From: Rosenbergiella australiborealis
GTDB taxonomy: Bacteria; Pseudomonadota; Gammaproteobacteria; Enterobacterales; Enterobacteriaceae
NCBI RefSeq assembly: GCF_018494035.1
Contig: NZ_JABBFO010000015.1
Location: forward strand, 1-54,145
DNA length: 54,145 bases
Direction of reading: 5' to 3'
The notes beneath the pieces were generated by a model that worked only from the letters and a program-made list of their open reading frames with translations, was not told the DNA's origin and made no database searches. Positions 1 through 8,057 of the stretch are shown here, in pieces (the stretch's first letter is position 1; every line of letters begins with the position of its first letter). The position numbers were made by a program, and so were the translations under genes.

Positions 1-27
1 TCCCGGCCATCAAGCCGGGATCGTTTT
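1..27 (+). terminator. Terminator-like hairpin
   Basis: A perfect 7-bp stem, TCCCGGC/GCCGGGA with loop CATCAA (1-20), is followed by a short T run. It would end a transcript entering from the left edge of the window, probably an upstream CDI module. No upstream gene is visible, so the function is inferred. Confidence 0.45.
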
Positions 28-36
28 ACTGACTAA

Positions 37-197
37 TCACTCCTCAGCCAGCCGTATAATCAGTTCTCCCTGCTGATAACTGACTTCAACCTTCCTGTCC
101 GTCTCAAATCCCAGCGCCTGTATCCAGTGGCCTTTAAGGATAATCGATGGTAAAGACTGATGCTTAATGCGATCACGAACATATTGTTGAGAATAAC
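37..197 (-). pseudogene. SymE-like toxin, C-terminal fragment
   Basis: The last 50 or so codons resemble the AbrB-like core of SymE-family type I toxins: the segment PSIILKGHW, then an ALGF turn, then a valine-rich strand ending GELIIRLAEE. SymE proteins are SOS-linked toxins with endonuclease-like behaviour. The normal N-terminal part is missing. The open frame continues to about position 273, but that stretch is only the antisense of the VENN segment of the CdiA fragment on the other strand, so it is not genuine SymE sequence. The homology stops almost exactly where the VENN motif begins (186), marking a recombination junction. Whether any peptide is made is unknown. Confidence 0.5.
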
Positions 198-994
198 TGG
201 CTGAGTGTGGATGAAGCCGAGCGTAAGAAAGCACTGGAGCAGAAACGCGATACACTGAAGGAGCCGCTGACACCCGCAGAAGAGAAAGAGCTGGCCGGAA
301 TAAAACAGACGGATAAAGACCGCGATCAGGCCATTAAAGATGCGTGTACGTAGGGTAATAAAGGCAGCGCGGCCTGTGGCGGGCTGGTTAACGAGGCGCA
401 GTCTGCATTAGCGAAGTATGGCGATAATATAACTTACTCGATGATTTACAGAGATTTGTATCCGCAGGATGAGGCAAATATTGAAAGCATCCTGAAAGGA
501 TTAGATCCTGACAGTATCACCCGTGACGTAGTTATTAAAGGTATCGTTGATGCCAACGGCGGTAAGCTTAGTTGGTCGGATGTTGAAACCCGCTACGATA
601 CGATGACGGTATCAGTGGAAATCGTCCGGGCGCTGGTTAGTAAAAAAGGGAAAGTGCCTGACAGGCTGGAGATGGCCGGAAAAGTGCCGCATGTGCCTAA
701 TGCCGGTGCTGTGGGAAATATGGGGGAGTTCTTCAAGCAGCCGGGTTTTGGTAGTCAAATGAAAGAGGCTGCTCAGAAAACCAGTAAAATTTATCAGGGT
801 CAAACGGTTTATAAGTCTTCTGGTAATATCAACGAAAATATTCGTAAAGGTGATCAGTTTTATCTGGATGGAGTGCACAAAAATAATTTGGAGGTTTTTG
901 ATAGTAAAGGCAATTTTAGTTTTTTTTAAATCTTGATGGCTCAGTGAACGTTAACAAAACTAAGGAAGCGGAGGGGCGGAGGCTTGCAAAATGA
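186..994 (+). pseudogene. CdiA C-terminal toxin module (VENN-led), interrupted
   Basis: This frame begins with VENN, the motif that separates the conserved part of CdiA from its exchangeable toxin (CdiA-CT). It runs through a DUF-like pretoxin stretch to a C-terminal domain with a KGDQFYLD...HKNNLEVFDSKGN signature, reminiscent of small nuclease toxins of polymorphic toxin systems; the exact nuclease family is uncertain. There is no CdiA body upstream, so this is an orphan module. Two lesions are visible: an in-frame TAG at 351-353, and a run of seven T (921-927) where the frame closes early at 929. Slipping back one base at the T run restores a longer tail (NLDGSVN...EGRRLAK) ending in TGA at 992-994, which overlaps the immunity start as ATGA. 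An open stretch with an ATG at 441 could still give a 162-residue product. Confidence 0.7.
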
Positions 995-1356
995 GTAATG
1001 ATATATTTTTTAACGATCTTAAAAATACATTTTTATCTTTGTCAGAAGTAATAGCTAAGTCACCAATAGATCAGGGTGATCTACTTATAGATTATACAGA
1101 TGATCTTGATGCTTTATTTGAGCGAAATTTTCAATGTTTTAAAGATGCAAAAGATTTGCTTAATAAGGCTAAAGTAAATAATGATAAAGTGGCAATACAA
1201 GCGTCATTAGTGTACATAAGAGTATATGCAATGGGGTTATCAAGTTTTTTTGAAACTTTTAAAGACGATGCCGATAGTTTTTTAAAGGAATCCATATGGC
1301 CTGATATTCCTGAGGATTATCAGGTGCCTGAGCACTACAATTTCCAGCATAAATGA
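991..1356 (+). CDS. Putative CdiI-type immunity protein
   Basis: A 121-residue acidic, mostly helical protein lying directly after the CdiA-CT toxin. Its ATG overlaps the TGA of the frame-restored toxin (ATGA), the translationally coupled arrangement usual for cdiA-cdiI pairs. A good ribosome binding site (GGAGG, about 10 bases upstream) supports this start. Unlike the toxin it is intact. Base use is AT-rich compared with the left part of the toxin module, as is common for horizontally acquired immunity genes. No family was recognised from the sequence; the immunity role rests on position, size and coupling. If the toxin is dead, this would be an orphan immunity gene protecting against siblings that carry the cognate toxin. 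Confidence 0.65.
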   Translation: MSNDIFFNDLKNTFLSLSEVIAKSPIDQGDLLIDYTDDLDALFERNFQCFKDAKDLLNKAKVNNDKVAIQASLVYIRVYAMGLSSFFETFKDDADSFLKESIWPDIPEDYQVPEHYNFQHK

Positions 1357-1430
1357 ATCAAATCCTAACCCTCAGGTTGGTATTTTTCTTTGTAGCCTCA
1401 GCTCAAAGCGGCTTAAGTTCCAGCCATATC

Positions 1431-1571
1431 CCCTTGCCGTTCAGCACGCTAATCGCTAAGGCATTGGCAAGCGGAACCGCACCTTACTTGGCCGAGGAAA
1501 TCCATTGCCAAACGACCTCTGGTGAGGTGAATAAAACCGCTATACGAGTACGCATCCGGTGGAGCAGATAG
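1431..1571 (+). pseudogene. CdiA pre-toxin region fragment (tentative)
   Basis: A short stretch contains ALASGTAPYLAEEI followed by HCQTTSGEVNKTA, which resembles the alanine/glycine-rich segment just before VENN in CdiA proteins. It has no start, no VENN and no toxin after it. I read it as a leftover of another orphan cdiA-CT module downstream of the immunity gene. The resemblance is from memory and short, so confidence is low. Confidence 0.3.
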
Positions 1572-1656
1572 GCGAACAAAAAATAAACAAGATGGGTCGT
1601 AAGTAATGATAGAGTATGTACTTGATCAGTACTTAAGCGGGATAGGAGAAACAACC

Positions 1657-1935
1657 ATGCCGAAAGAATCAGTGTTCACAATGAAGCTGGAAAGTTCCTT
1701 GCGGGAAGACTTTATCGCCGCCGCTAAAGCCAGTGACAGACTGGCCTCTCAGGTAATACGTGAACTGATGCGAGAATATATCCGGCGACAGAGCGAAAGT
1801 CGGGCTTATGATCTATACCTAGAACAAAAAGTGGAGAAAGGGCGTCAGTCCATTCGGTCAAGTGAAGGAATGGATAACGAAGAGGTTGAAAGGTTGTTCG
1901 CAGAGCGGCGAGGCAGAGCAGCAGGCAAGGTATGA
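1657..1935 (+). CDS. Ribbon-helix-helix antitoxin of a RelE/ParE-type pair
   Basis: A 92-residue protein with an N-terminal MetJ/Arc/CopG-like segment (VFTMKLESSLREDFIAAA then a helix ending MREYIRRQ) and a charged C-terminal tail of the sort that wraps a RelE/ParE toxin. The first ATG of the frame is at 1606, but the ATG at 1657 is preceded by GGAG at a good distance and begins at the conserved PKESVFTMKL block, so I place the start there. The stop overlaps the start of the next gene as ATGA, typical of antitoxin-toxin operons. The antitoxin appears intact while its partner is deleted, so it can only autoregulate or neutralise a toxin encoded elsewhere. Confidence 0.7.
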   Translation: MPKESVFTMKLESSLREDFIAAAKASDRLASQVIRELMREYIRRQSESRAYDLYLEQKVEKGRQSIRSSEGMDNEEVERLFAERRGRAAGKV

Positions 1936-2092
1936 AGGTACGCTGGGAAAAATAGTTGGCACGCGGGAGCTGATACCTCATGAACATTACCGGCTTATCT
2001 ACGAGCTGGATGAAAGGACTGATACCGTCTGGATAATGACGTTGATCCACACAGCTCGATGCTGGCCTCCCGTATCGCCGGATAGCCCGTAA
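1932..2092 (+). pseudogene. RelE/ParE-family toxin with an internal deletion
   Basis: The gene starts properly (ATG overlapping the antitoxin stop) with the typical N-terminus MKVRWEK but hits TAG at 1953-1955. Immediately after, in another frame, comes the typical C-terminal half of the family: KIVGTRELIPH, then YRLIYELD, then TVWIMTLIHTARCWPP. About 50-60 central residues expected between the two parts are missing. The simplest reading is one out-of-frame deletion that removed the middle of the toxin. The toxin cannot be functional. Confidence 0.65.
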
Positions 2093-2670
2093 GGTCTCTG
2101 TAAGTTAAGTTGTCCCGTGCCCGCCCGGCGGCGGCTCGCAGTCGTTCCTTTTTGCTCTTTCCCGTCTCGCCAGCCAACGCCCCAGTGTGGCGTCGTCATG
2201 CACAACTCAATACCCGGTTATGCGGCCGTGCCAAAGGGCGCGAGCGGGCGCTATGCCGCCCGCACGGGTTGCGGCTAAAATCGAGTCATGACAGGGACAG
2301 CAATGTTGTTAACATACTCGGGTGCAAGTGTGATGCCACGGCAAGGTGGTAGTGTGTTGCAGGCTGAAAATGCGCGTCGGGAAAAAATAGCTGACTCGGT
2401 AAATATAGTAGGGAAAAAATTGTTCTAACTCTCGGAATGTGCAGGGAAAAATGGTGTAATCTGTTCGGGTGAACGTCGCAGCAAGCTGTTGTTGAGAAGA
2501 GCTCCTTGAGTGTCACATCTTCGGACAAATTCGATAAAGCGCTAGAGAAAATCAACAAATAGGCTCAGTCGCGATACGACCTCTAGGGATCATCCACAAC
2601 AATTCGCCCGGTATCACCGGGCTTGGTAAGGGGTTACTGCCTATCACCATGTATCATTATACGATTTTAG
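2093..2670. other. Non-coding stretch with a GC-rich patch
   Basis: No gene can be supported here. The first part (about 2110-2285) is visibly GC-rich compared with its surroundings, the rest is ordinary. Short open frames exist on both strands but have no ribosome binding site and no recognisable family. A small hairpin lies at 2606-2622. The base-composition change fits a patchwork of acquired fragments ending just before the decarboxylase gene. Confidence 0.4.
2606..2622. terminator. Hairpin, possible terminator
   Basis: Perfect 7-bp stem GCCCGGT/ACCGGGC with a three-base loop. It lies just beyond the stop of the decarboxylase gene that is read toward it. There is no strong T run, so termination is only possible. 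Confidence 0.3.
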
Positions 2671-4179
2671 CTATTGAGTCAGGTTGCTAAATCCCGGCAA
2701 GAAGCGGTCGACATCGACCTCCATAAATTGCGACCGTTGAAAATTAGCCTTAAGGTGATAAGGAACCGTACAGTCGTAAATAGTCTTACAGGTGATCCCA
2801 TGGGCGCGTATGGAGCTACTAAATGCGGGATCTTGTGACGGATCAAGGGGATGGCAACGCACGCCGGGAATAAAGATGGTATCAGCATCTCCCTGATAAC
2901 GGGTGGTCATCGCCCAGATAACATCATTTAAATCAAAGATATCAACATCCTCATCCACGAGAAAAACATGTTTAAGCTCTGAAAATGCTGAGAATGCTAG
3001 CAAAGCGGCCTGACGTTGACGTCCCTCATCCTGTAAGCTGCGCTTATTAATTTGTAGGACGGCCATATATTTTCCCGTGCCGGGTGAAGGGCAGTGAACA
3101 TTTTTTACTAAGCCGGGCAGCGCGCGTTCAACCATTCCAAGAATACTTGCCTCGGTCGGAATGCCCGCAAGATTAGTATGTTCATCACTAGGGCCGATAC
3201 AGGTTTGGAGGATCGGGTGTTTGCGATGCGTAACAGCCTTCACCTTAATAACCGGTACCGCCGCCTGCGCGTCGCCGGTATAGCCTGGGAATTCAGGCAT
3301 AGCTTTCCCGGTATTCGTATGTTGATCTTCCCGTACTCGATAATCGGGTATCAATTCGCCTTCTATCACTACCTCAGCATTGGCAATGGCGCGTGCATTG
3401 ACGGCTACCCCTTGCACAAGCTCAACCGCACGTCCACGTAATCCACCGGCAATCGAAAGTTCATCAAAGCCGAGTGGTGTTGTGGGGGGTTCAAAGCAGG
3501 CACCGATCTCAATCGCCGGATCAACGCCGATACTGATAGTGATAGGAAGGGCATTGCCAGCCTGCTCCGCTTTGATTCGGAATTGGTCGAGATGTCGACC
3601 GGGTACAAAGTACATTGAAATTTCATCTTTCCCCTGTACGCAAAGACGATGGATGGTGACATCATGTTCGCCCGTTTGCGGATCGGCCGCATAACACATC
3701 CCCATCGTGAAATAGGGACCGGCATCTTCTGGGGTATTGGTGGGTGCGGGCAGTAAGGTTCGTAGGTCAAAGCCCTCATCTGAAGCAAGATGAATAACTT
3801 CTTGGCATACAGCTTGTTCGTTCGCAATCACAATCGGGTCGATAGCTTTATGCACTGCATCGCGTAAAAGGCGGGCAAGCTCCTCCTTAGGAGCCCCCAA
3901 TATTCTGGCTACGCGTTGGCGGGAAGAGAGAAGCCCAATAAGCACGCGAAAGTCGTCATAGCCTTTTATTTTATTAAATACCATCGCGGGTCCGGTGCGT
4001 GTCGGACGCATTACCGTTCCGCCCGCCCCCACATACCTATAGACACCTGATAGCTCGGCCGCAGGGTCGACAGGTTCATTCGTTTCCACATACTCGTTAT
4101 CATATTTTTTCAGCCGTTCGATAACAGAGCGAAGGTCATAATTCTCATGGTTTTCCGTGGAGCGTGTCATGTCTGTCAT
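2671..4179 (-). CDS. lpdC: UbiD-family decarboxylase, gallate decarboxylase LpdC type
   Basis: A 502-residue cytoplasmic enzyme of the UbiD family, which decarboxylates aromatic acids using prenylated FMN. Blocks such as AELSGVYRYVGAGGTV, TNTPEDAGPY, GKAMPEFPGYTGD and VDEDVDIFDLNDVIW match closely my recollection of Lactiplantibacillus gallate/protocatechuate decarboxylase LpdC. The two glutamates in the EGELIPD...MPEFPGY region correspond to the UbiD active-site acids. AGGAG eight bases upstream of the ATG supports the start. A LysR gene is divergent on the far side of a 467-bp gap and an esterase gene lies beyond it. The UbiX-type flavin prenyltransferase needed for the cofactor is not in the window. 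Other hydroxybenzoates are possible substrates. Confidence 0.85.
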   Translation of the reverse strand: MTDMTRSTENHENYDLRSVIERLKKYDNEYVETNEPVDPAAELSGVYRYVGAGGTVMRPTRTGPAMVFNKIKGYDDFRVLIGLLSSRQRVARILGAPKEELARLLRDAVHKAIDPIVIANEQAVCQEVIHLASDEGFDLRTLLPAPTNTPEDAGPYFTMGMCYAADPQTGEHDVTIHRLCVQGKDEISMYFVPGRHLDQFRIKAEQAGNALPITISIGVDPAIEIGACFEPPTTPLGFDELSIAGGLRGRAVELVQGVAVNARAIANAEVVIEGELIPDYRVREDQHTNTGKAMPEFPGYTGDAQAAVPVIKVKAVTHRKHPILQTCIGPSDEHTNLAGIPTEASILGMVERALPGLVKNVHCPSPGTGKYMAVLQINKRSLQDEGRQRQAALLAFSAFSELKHVFLVDEDVDIFDLNDVIWAMTTRYQGDADTIFIPGVRCHPLDPSQDPAFSSSIRAHGITCKTIYDCTVPYHLKANFQRSQFMEVDVDRFLPGFSNLTQ

Positions 4180-4646
4180 TGTTTCTCCTAACAGGGGGTG
4201 TGAGAAAAGTGATGTCGTAACGAGTGCGTCTCTACTGGTGCCTAGGTATTGCGATAAACGTATATGGCGTTTTGCCGCGCGTTACCCAGGATCTCCATCG
4301 CGCGGTTACGGTCTTTTTCTGAATCACTATTACAAATGTCCGCCAGCGTTTTCAGCGACATGGCATGATTTTTCATTTATAGAGCACGTAACGGCTTGAT
4401 CCCCGAGTCATGATAGGCAAGCAAGCGGGTGTTTTCGGCGAAGATGACGACTCATTTCAGCGTTAAGGGCGAGTCTGTGCATAAGGCTTACTCTAAGACG
4501 AGAACCGTTGCCTTTGTCATGTCAACGATTACGCTCATCACGTTTTGGAGAGTGAAATCGTGTATCTAATGACAATAAAGAACTCTATGATAAATTTCTA
4601 ATTAGGATTTAGGGTTTTTTAATAAGTAACCGTTATTAGGAGGTAT
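4180..4646. promoter_or_regulatory. Divergent intergenic region, decarboxylase / LysR
   Basis: A 467-bp gap without genes between two divergent genes. Such gaps normally hold both promoters and the LysR binding sites. The part next to the LysR gene (about 4560-4630) is AT-rich, with short imperfect palindromes, but I cannot single out a convincing T-N11-A operator. Confidence 0.4.
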
Positions 4647-5540
4647 ATGGATTATCGCAAGCTCAACTCTTTTCTCGCCTTAGCAAAACATTTGCATTTC
4701 GCTAAGGCCGCTGCCGAAGTCTGCCTCACCCAGCCCGCACTAAGCCAGCATATACAGGCGCTAGAGAAAAGTTGGGGGATCACACTTTTTGATAGAGATA
4801 AAAGAACAGTCAGCCTCACGGCAGAAGGGCGACTGTTATTGGATGAAGCTGAACGGACAGTAAAACGTTTAGAAAACATGCAGACAGTCATTAGAGAGGT
4901 GACTCAGGGATGCCGCGGTTTTTTACGACTGGGTTATGTGGGGACTTCGGTACTTGAACCGTTGTTAGTCAGCGCAATAAGGAATTTCAATAAATGTTTT
5001 CCCCTTATTCGTATTGATCCACAAGAATATAATGTCGAGCAACAGTTTAGGCTTATTCGCGAGGGCGAGTTAGATCTAGGGATAGTTAGAGGGCCTGTAC
5101 CTCAGCAGCGGCTGATAACCTGTCGAAAAATTCATGAAACCCCCCTCAGCCTCGTGCTGCCGGATGAACATCCACTACGGCTGAGGGGGGACGTGGGACT
5201 TCAGGATGTAGTAGAGGAGACGTTAATTATTCAGGACGATCCGGTTGGCATTGGCTTAGCTGGCGCGGTACTCGCGATGTATGCATCAAAGGGAATCGTG
5301 CCGACGAAAATTATCAAGACCCGTGATGTCAGCACGGCCATTGACTTGACGGCAGTAGGTATGGGAATCACCTTTATCCCGTTTTCAAAAAGCGCTGCTC
5401 TTCGTGATGATGTGACAGTATTTAATCTTCCTGAACCGCCATTCACCACTTCCCTTTATCTTTGCTGGAACGCAAGTGTTGGCAATATCAATGTTAAATC
5501 CTTTGTGGATATTTGTACGCAGAGTCTTCCTAAAGAGTGA
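4647..5540 (+). CDS. LysR-family transcriptional regulator
   Basis: A 297-residue LysR-type regulator. Residues 1-60 form the winged helix-turn-helix (FLALAKHLHFAKAAAEVCLTQ... with PALSQHI), followed by a linker helix and a periplasmic-binding-like effector domain with typical landmarks (LRLGYVG, GELDLGIVRGP, GMGITFIP). AGGAGG just upstream of the ATG is a strong ribosome binding site. It is divergent from the UbiD decarboxylase gene and convergent with the carboxylesterase gene, so the parsimonious role is control of one or both in response to an aromatic acid or ester. The effector is not predictable from the sequence. Confidence 0.85.
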   Translation: MDYRKLNSFLALAKHLHFAKAAAEVCLTQPALSQHIQALEKSWGITLFDRDKRTVSLTAEGRLLLDEAERTVKRLENMQTVIREVTQGCRGFLRLGYVGTSVLEPLLVSAIRNFNKCFPLIRIDPQEYNVEQQFRLIREGELDLGIVRGPVPQQRLITCRKIHETPLSLVLPDEHPLRLRGDVGLQDVVEETLIIQDDPVGIGLAGAVLAMYASKGIVPTKIIKTRDVSTAIDLTAVGMGITFIPFSKSAALRDDVTVFNLPEPPFTTSLYLCWNASVGNINVKSFVDICTQSLPKE

Positions 5541-5611
5541 TGGAAACGTGGTGGGGAATGAAGCGAAAGGGCCTATTAATTACGTGGGATCGCCTGCTTT
5601 GCCACAAAGTA

Positions 5612-5632
5612 GGGGGCATCGCCCCCTTAAGT
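5612..5632. terminator. Terminator between convergent genes
   Basis: Stem GGGGGC/GCCCCC with loop ATC (5612-5626) lies in the 197-bp gap between the convergent LysR and esterase genes. The T-rich tail is poor, so termination efficiency is doubtful. Confidence 0.45.
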
Positions 5633-5737
5633 CTTTCGCCGATTTCCACCAAGACCCACAGGATGGTTATTTAGTCGGGTCTCGGGCGTTAGTGAACGCC
5701 GCGGTTAAAATCAGCGAATATCCTGATATTTAGTGCG

Positions 5738-7303
5738 TCACACCGCATAAATACTGACATTTTCCCAGACCTGGCGTCGAGACTTACCAAGAAAATCCTG
5801 TTTCAATTGAACAGACGTATCAAAACTGACAAAGTGTAAGGTGTCTTTATCATACTCGGGCCACTCATCGACCCCAGCGGTTTTCGCAACCCCATGAATA
5901 GCAAAATGGATAAAGGAGGCTCGCATCGTTGAGGACAATAAATGGGTCTGTGGTGTCCAGGGTAATGGAGCCGGCGTGCCCTCGGGACGTCCAAAGGTCA
6001 AGGCAATATCGGTAGCATGCGTGGCGCCCAACTTACTTGCGTTGTTGTAGTCGTAGCGGTAGCACCAAGCTTGTCCGCCGACTTCCTTGACGGCGAGGGC
6101 GAGTCTGTGTGAGGCAACGCCGACAAAGCAGTCGCTGAACAAATCTATTACCCATTGGTTGCCAGGCTGATCGGCGCTACGTTGGTAAGTGTCTTGGATC
6201 GTCGCCCACTTATTTTCACCTACTTTATCTCGCACTTTACTTACAAGGCCTGATGTCAGGGTTTTAGGGCCAACTTCAAAAAATAAGTGGCCTTCATTGG
6301 CACAATGGCCGATCAGTAGAGGAATAGGTCTAACATTTTTCAGCGGATGGTCGGGCAACACGACGCCATCTATTCCGGGGTGGAAAGCCTCTCCACCCAT
6401 TAAAGGATTTCCCGATTTAGCGGCTAGGTTAATAAAGGCCTTATTCAGTTCTGCTGTGCTGAGTGTGAAAATTTTCTCTATTTCGTTTTCGGAAATCTTC
6501 AATTCCTGACAGAGGGCCGACTGCATTGTTAGCCGGTCTTCATTTGTCCATACCGGCCGCATCCCACCGCTTTGAATAATCGCTTTATCAAATAATCCGG
6601 CTGCACTGGGCGTGCCGGCTAAAATTCCAATAGACATAGCGCCGGCAGATTCGCCCATAACGGTAATATTATTGCGATCACCACCAAATTCAGCAATGTT
6701 TGCTTTGATCCAGCGCAGTGCTGCCATTTGGTCTTCAAGACCTAAATTGCAGTAGCCTTCATAACGTCCCGGCATTAAATAACCAAATCCTCCCAGACGG
6801 TAATTGATACTGACGAAAACGACTTCGCCGGTCTGCGCATAAACGGAGCCATCGAATGGCTCATCCAGTGACGACCCCTGTACAAAGCCGCCCCCGTGTA
6901 TCCAGACGATGACAGGAAGTGTATTAGCCGTAACGGCCGGTGACCAGATATTGAGATACAAGCAGTCCTCACTCCCCGCCAGTTTTTGATCATCACTCGG
7001 GACTAAGCCTACTTGCACCGCTTCATTCCCATAATCAAAGGCATAAATAGGGGAATGTTGATAGTGCAGTGGCGTAGGTGATCGCCCCCGCAAATCGCCA
7101 ATAGGCGGTGTGGCGTAGGGAATACCTTTCCAGACCCGTCCCCCTCCCGCTTGCGATTGTCCAATAATAGTTCCGGATGACGTTTTAACGGGCGGGAGGG
7201 GGTTGCGCGAAGAGGTAGTCAAGTTTTTACCGGTTGCGCGGACAGATGGGGAGGCTAATACGGCCAAACTTGCCGCGGAGGAAATAAATTTTCTACGATT
7301 CAT
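5738..7303 (-). CDS. Secreted type B carboxylesterase
   Basis: A 521-residue carboxylesterase (alpha/beta hydrolase, cholinesterase-like). The oxyanion loop HGGGF, the nucleophile elbow GESAG, the acid in CANEGHLFF and the histidine in GATHATDIALTF form the expected Ser-Glu-His triad. The N-terminus NRRKFISSAASLAVLAS is a twin-arginine-like signal, so the enzyme is probably exported folded. An ATG at 7336 is in frame, but the one at 7303 is preceded by an AGGAAA box and starts at the signal peptide, so I prefer it. Beside a gallate-type decarboxylase it could release phenolic acids from esters (tannase or feruloyl-esterase role), but the family has broad specificity and the substrate is not shown. 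Confidence 0.8.
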   Translation of the reverse strand: MNRRKFISSAASLAVLASPSVRATGKNLTTSSRNPLPPVKTSSGTIIGQSQAGGGRVWKGIPYATPPIGDLRGRSPTPLHYQHSPIYAFDYGNEAVQVGLVPSDDQKLAGSEDCLYLNIWSPAVTANTLPVIVWIHGGGFVQGSSLDEPFDGSVYAQTGEVVFVSINYRLGGFGYLMPGRYEGYCNLGLEDQMAALRWIKANIAEFGGDRNNITVMGESAGAMSIGILAGTPSAAGLFDKAIIQSGGMRPVWTNEDRLTMQSALCQELKISENEIEKIFTLSTAELNKAFINLAAKSGNPLMGGEAFHPGIDGVVLPDHPLKNVRPIPLLIGHCANEGHLFFEVGPKTLTSGLVSKVRDKVGENKWATIQDTYQRSADQPGNQWVIDLFSDCFVGVASHRLALAVKEVGGQAWCYRYDYNNASKLGATHATDIALTFGRPEGTPAPLPWTPQTHLLSSTMRASFIHFAIHGVAKTAGVDEWPEYDKDTLHFVSFDTSVQLKQDFLGKSRRQVWENVSIYAV

Positions 7304-7529
7304 CGTTGTCGAGGTTTCCTTTATGTATTTCAACATAAAAAGTTCTCAGGGATGGCGCGTGGTATTGAGATAATTACAGAATTCAAGCGGGCACGGCCAA
7401 GCCACTTTTTAATTGAAGAGTAAAAATGATGAGTGATCGATAGAGTAATGATAGATCAGAGTTGTTAATGACGCGCTATATTCATGCCAACCCTCTTAAT
7501 ACGCCTATAAATACAGTGATAATTAGGGG

Positions 7530-7646
7530 GGGATACCGGTTAAAGCAGTCACGGTGAGCGATACAGAGAGCGAACTAATAAAAACAGTCGGGGAGCGCCT
7601 TGCAAACCCACAGAAAGGGGGCAGGGTAAGTCTGGATGAGTTATGA
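7530..7646 (+). pseudogene. relB: relB antitoxin, C-terminal remnant
   Basis: The frame ending at TGA 7644-7646 reads SDTESELIKTVGERLANP followed by QKGGRVSLDEL, which matches the C-terminal toxin-binding tail of RelB (E. coli RelB ends with a very similar LVEIVKERL...VTLDEL segment). The DNA-binding N-terminal half is missing; upstream sequence back to the esterase gene shows no continuation and no start. Its stop overlaps the relE start, as in intact relBE operons. Confidence 0.6.
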
Positions 7647-7764
7647 ACTGGTCTTTGACCCGAGAGCACTGAAAGAGTGGAAAAAGTTGGGAGCAACCAT
7701 CCGAGAGCAGTTCAAAAAGAAGTTGGCAGAGGTGCTTGAGCATCCAACCAAGCCGCTGATATAG
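7636..7764 (+). pseudogene. relE: relE toxin, truncated
   Basis: The frame begins MSYELVFDPRALKEWKKLG and continues TIREQFKKKLAEVLEHP, very close to the first 40 residues of E. coli RelE (an mRNA interferase acting at the ribosome). It stops at TAG 7762-7764 after 42 codons. The residues that follow in RelE, including the catalytic arginines and C-terminal tyrosine, are absent in any frame. It is a dead toxin next to a dead antitoxin, lying about 200 bp from the 3' side of a tRNA-Asn gene. Confidence 0.7.
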
Positions 7765-7921
7765 CGCGTACGCAAGGGGATATAGCAGGGTTTACTGCCG
7801 CCAAAGCCAAGCATCCCACTTATACCGATAAATAGCTGCGTGAGACATCATCTTTACCATCACAATGATCGGGTTTAGAGATTTTTTTAGGGATGCGGAT
7901 CAATGCGGTTAACCCATTGAT

Positions 7922-7956
7922 AAAAATAAAAAAACCAGACGTCATGTGACATCTGG
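7922..7956 (-). terminator. Terminator of the first tRNA-Asn gene
   Basis: On the minus strand a hairpin with arms CCAGATGTC/GACGTCTGG is followed by a long T-rich tract. It lies 11 bases beyond the tRNA 3' end and is the expected Rho-independent terminator. Confidence 0.75.
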
Positions 7957-7967
7957 CTTCTTAAATT

Positions 7968-8043
7968 TGGCTCCTCAGACTGGACTCGAACCAGTGACAT
8001 ACGGATTAACAGTCCGCCGTTCTACCAACTGAACTACAGAGGA
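7968..8043 (-). tRNA. tRNA-Asn (GTT), divergent copy 1
   Basis: A 76-base tRNA with anticodon GTT and encoded CCA, almost identical to E. coli tRNA-Asn and to the two other copies in this window. It differs at two places: one base in the D loop (GTTGG instead of GTCGG) and one in the acceptor stem, where position 67 is T instead of A. The latter turns the normal 6-67 pair into a U-U mismatch. Its promoter also has a poorer -10 box. It may still be functional, but it looks like a copy under relaxed selection. Confidence 0.9.
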
Positions 8044-8057
8044 ATTGCTTGGGGCGT

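Noticed and set aside
2110-2352. Open frame of 80 codons on the plus strand
   Set aside because: Arg- and Ser-rich translation of a GC-rich patch, no ribosome binding site and no recognisable family.
5476-5733. Open frame of 85 codons overlapping the end of the LysR gene
   Set aside because: It runs through the end of the LysR gene in another frame and across the terminator hairpin; no start signal.
7549-7743. Minus-strand open frame across the relBE remnant
   Set aside because: Antisense of the clear RelB/RelE peptides.
7765-7830. Peptide-like stretch TQGDIAGFTAAKAKHP after relE
   Set aside because: Looks protein-like but too short to assign; may be the tail of another lost gene.
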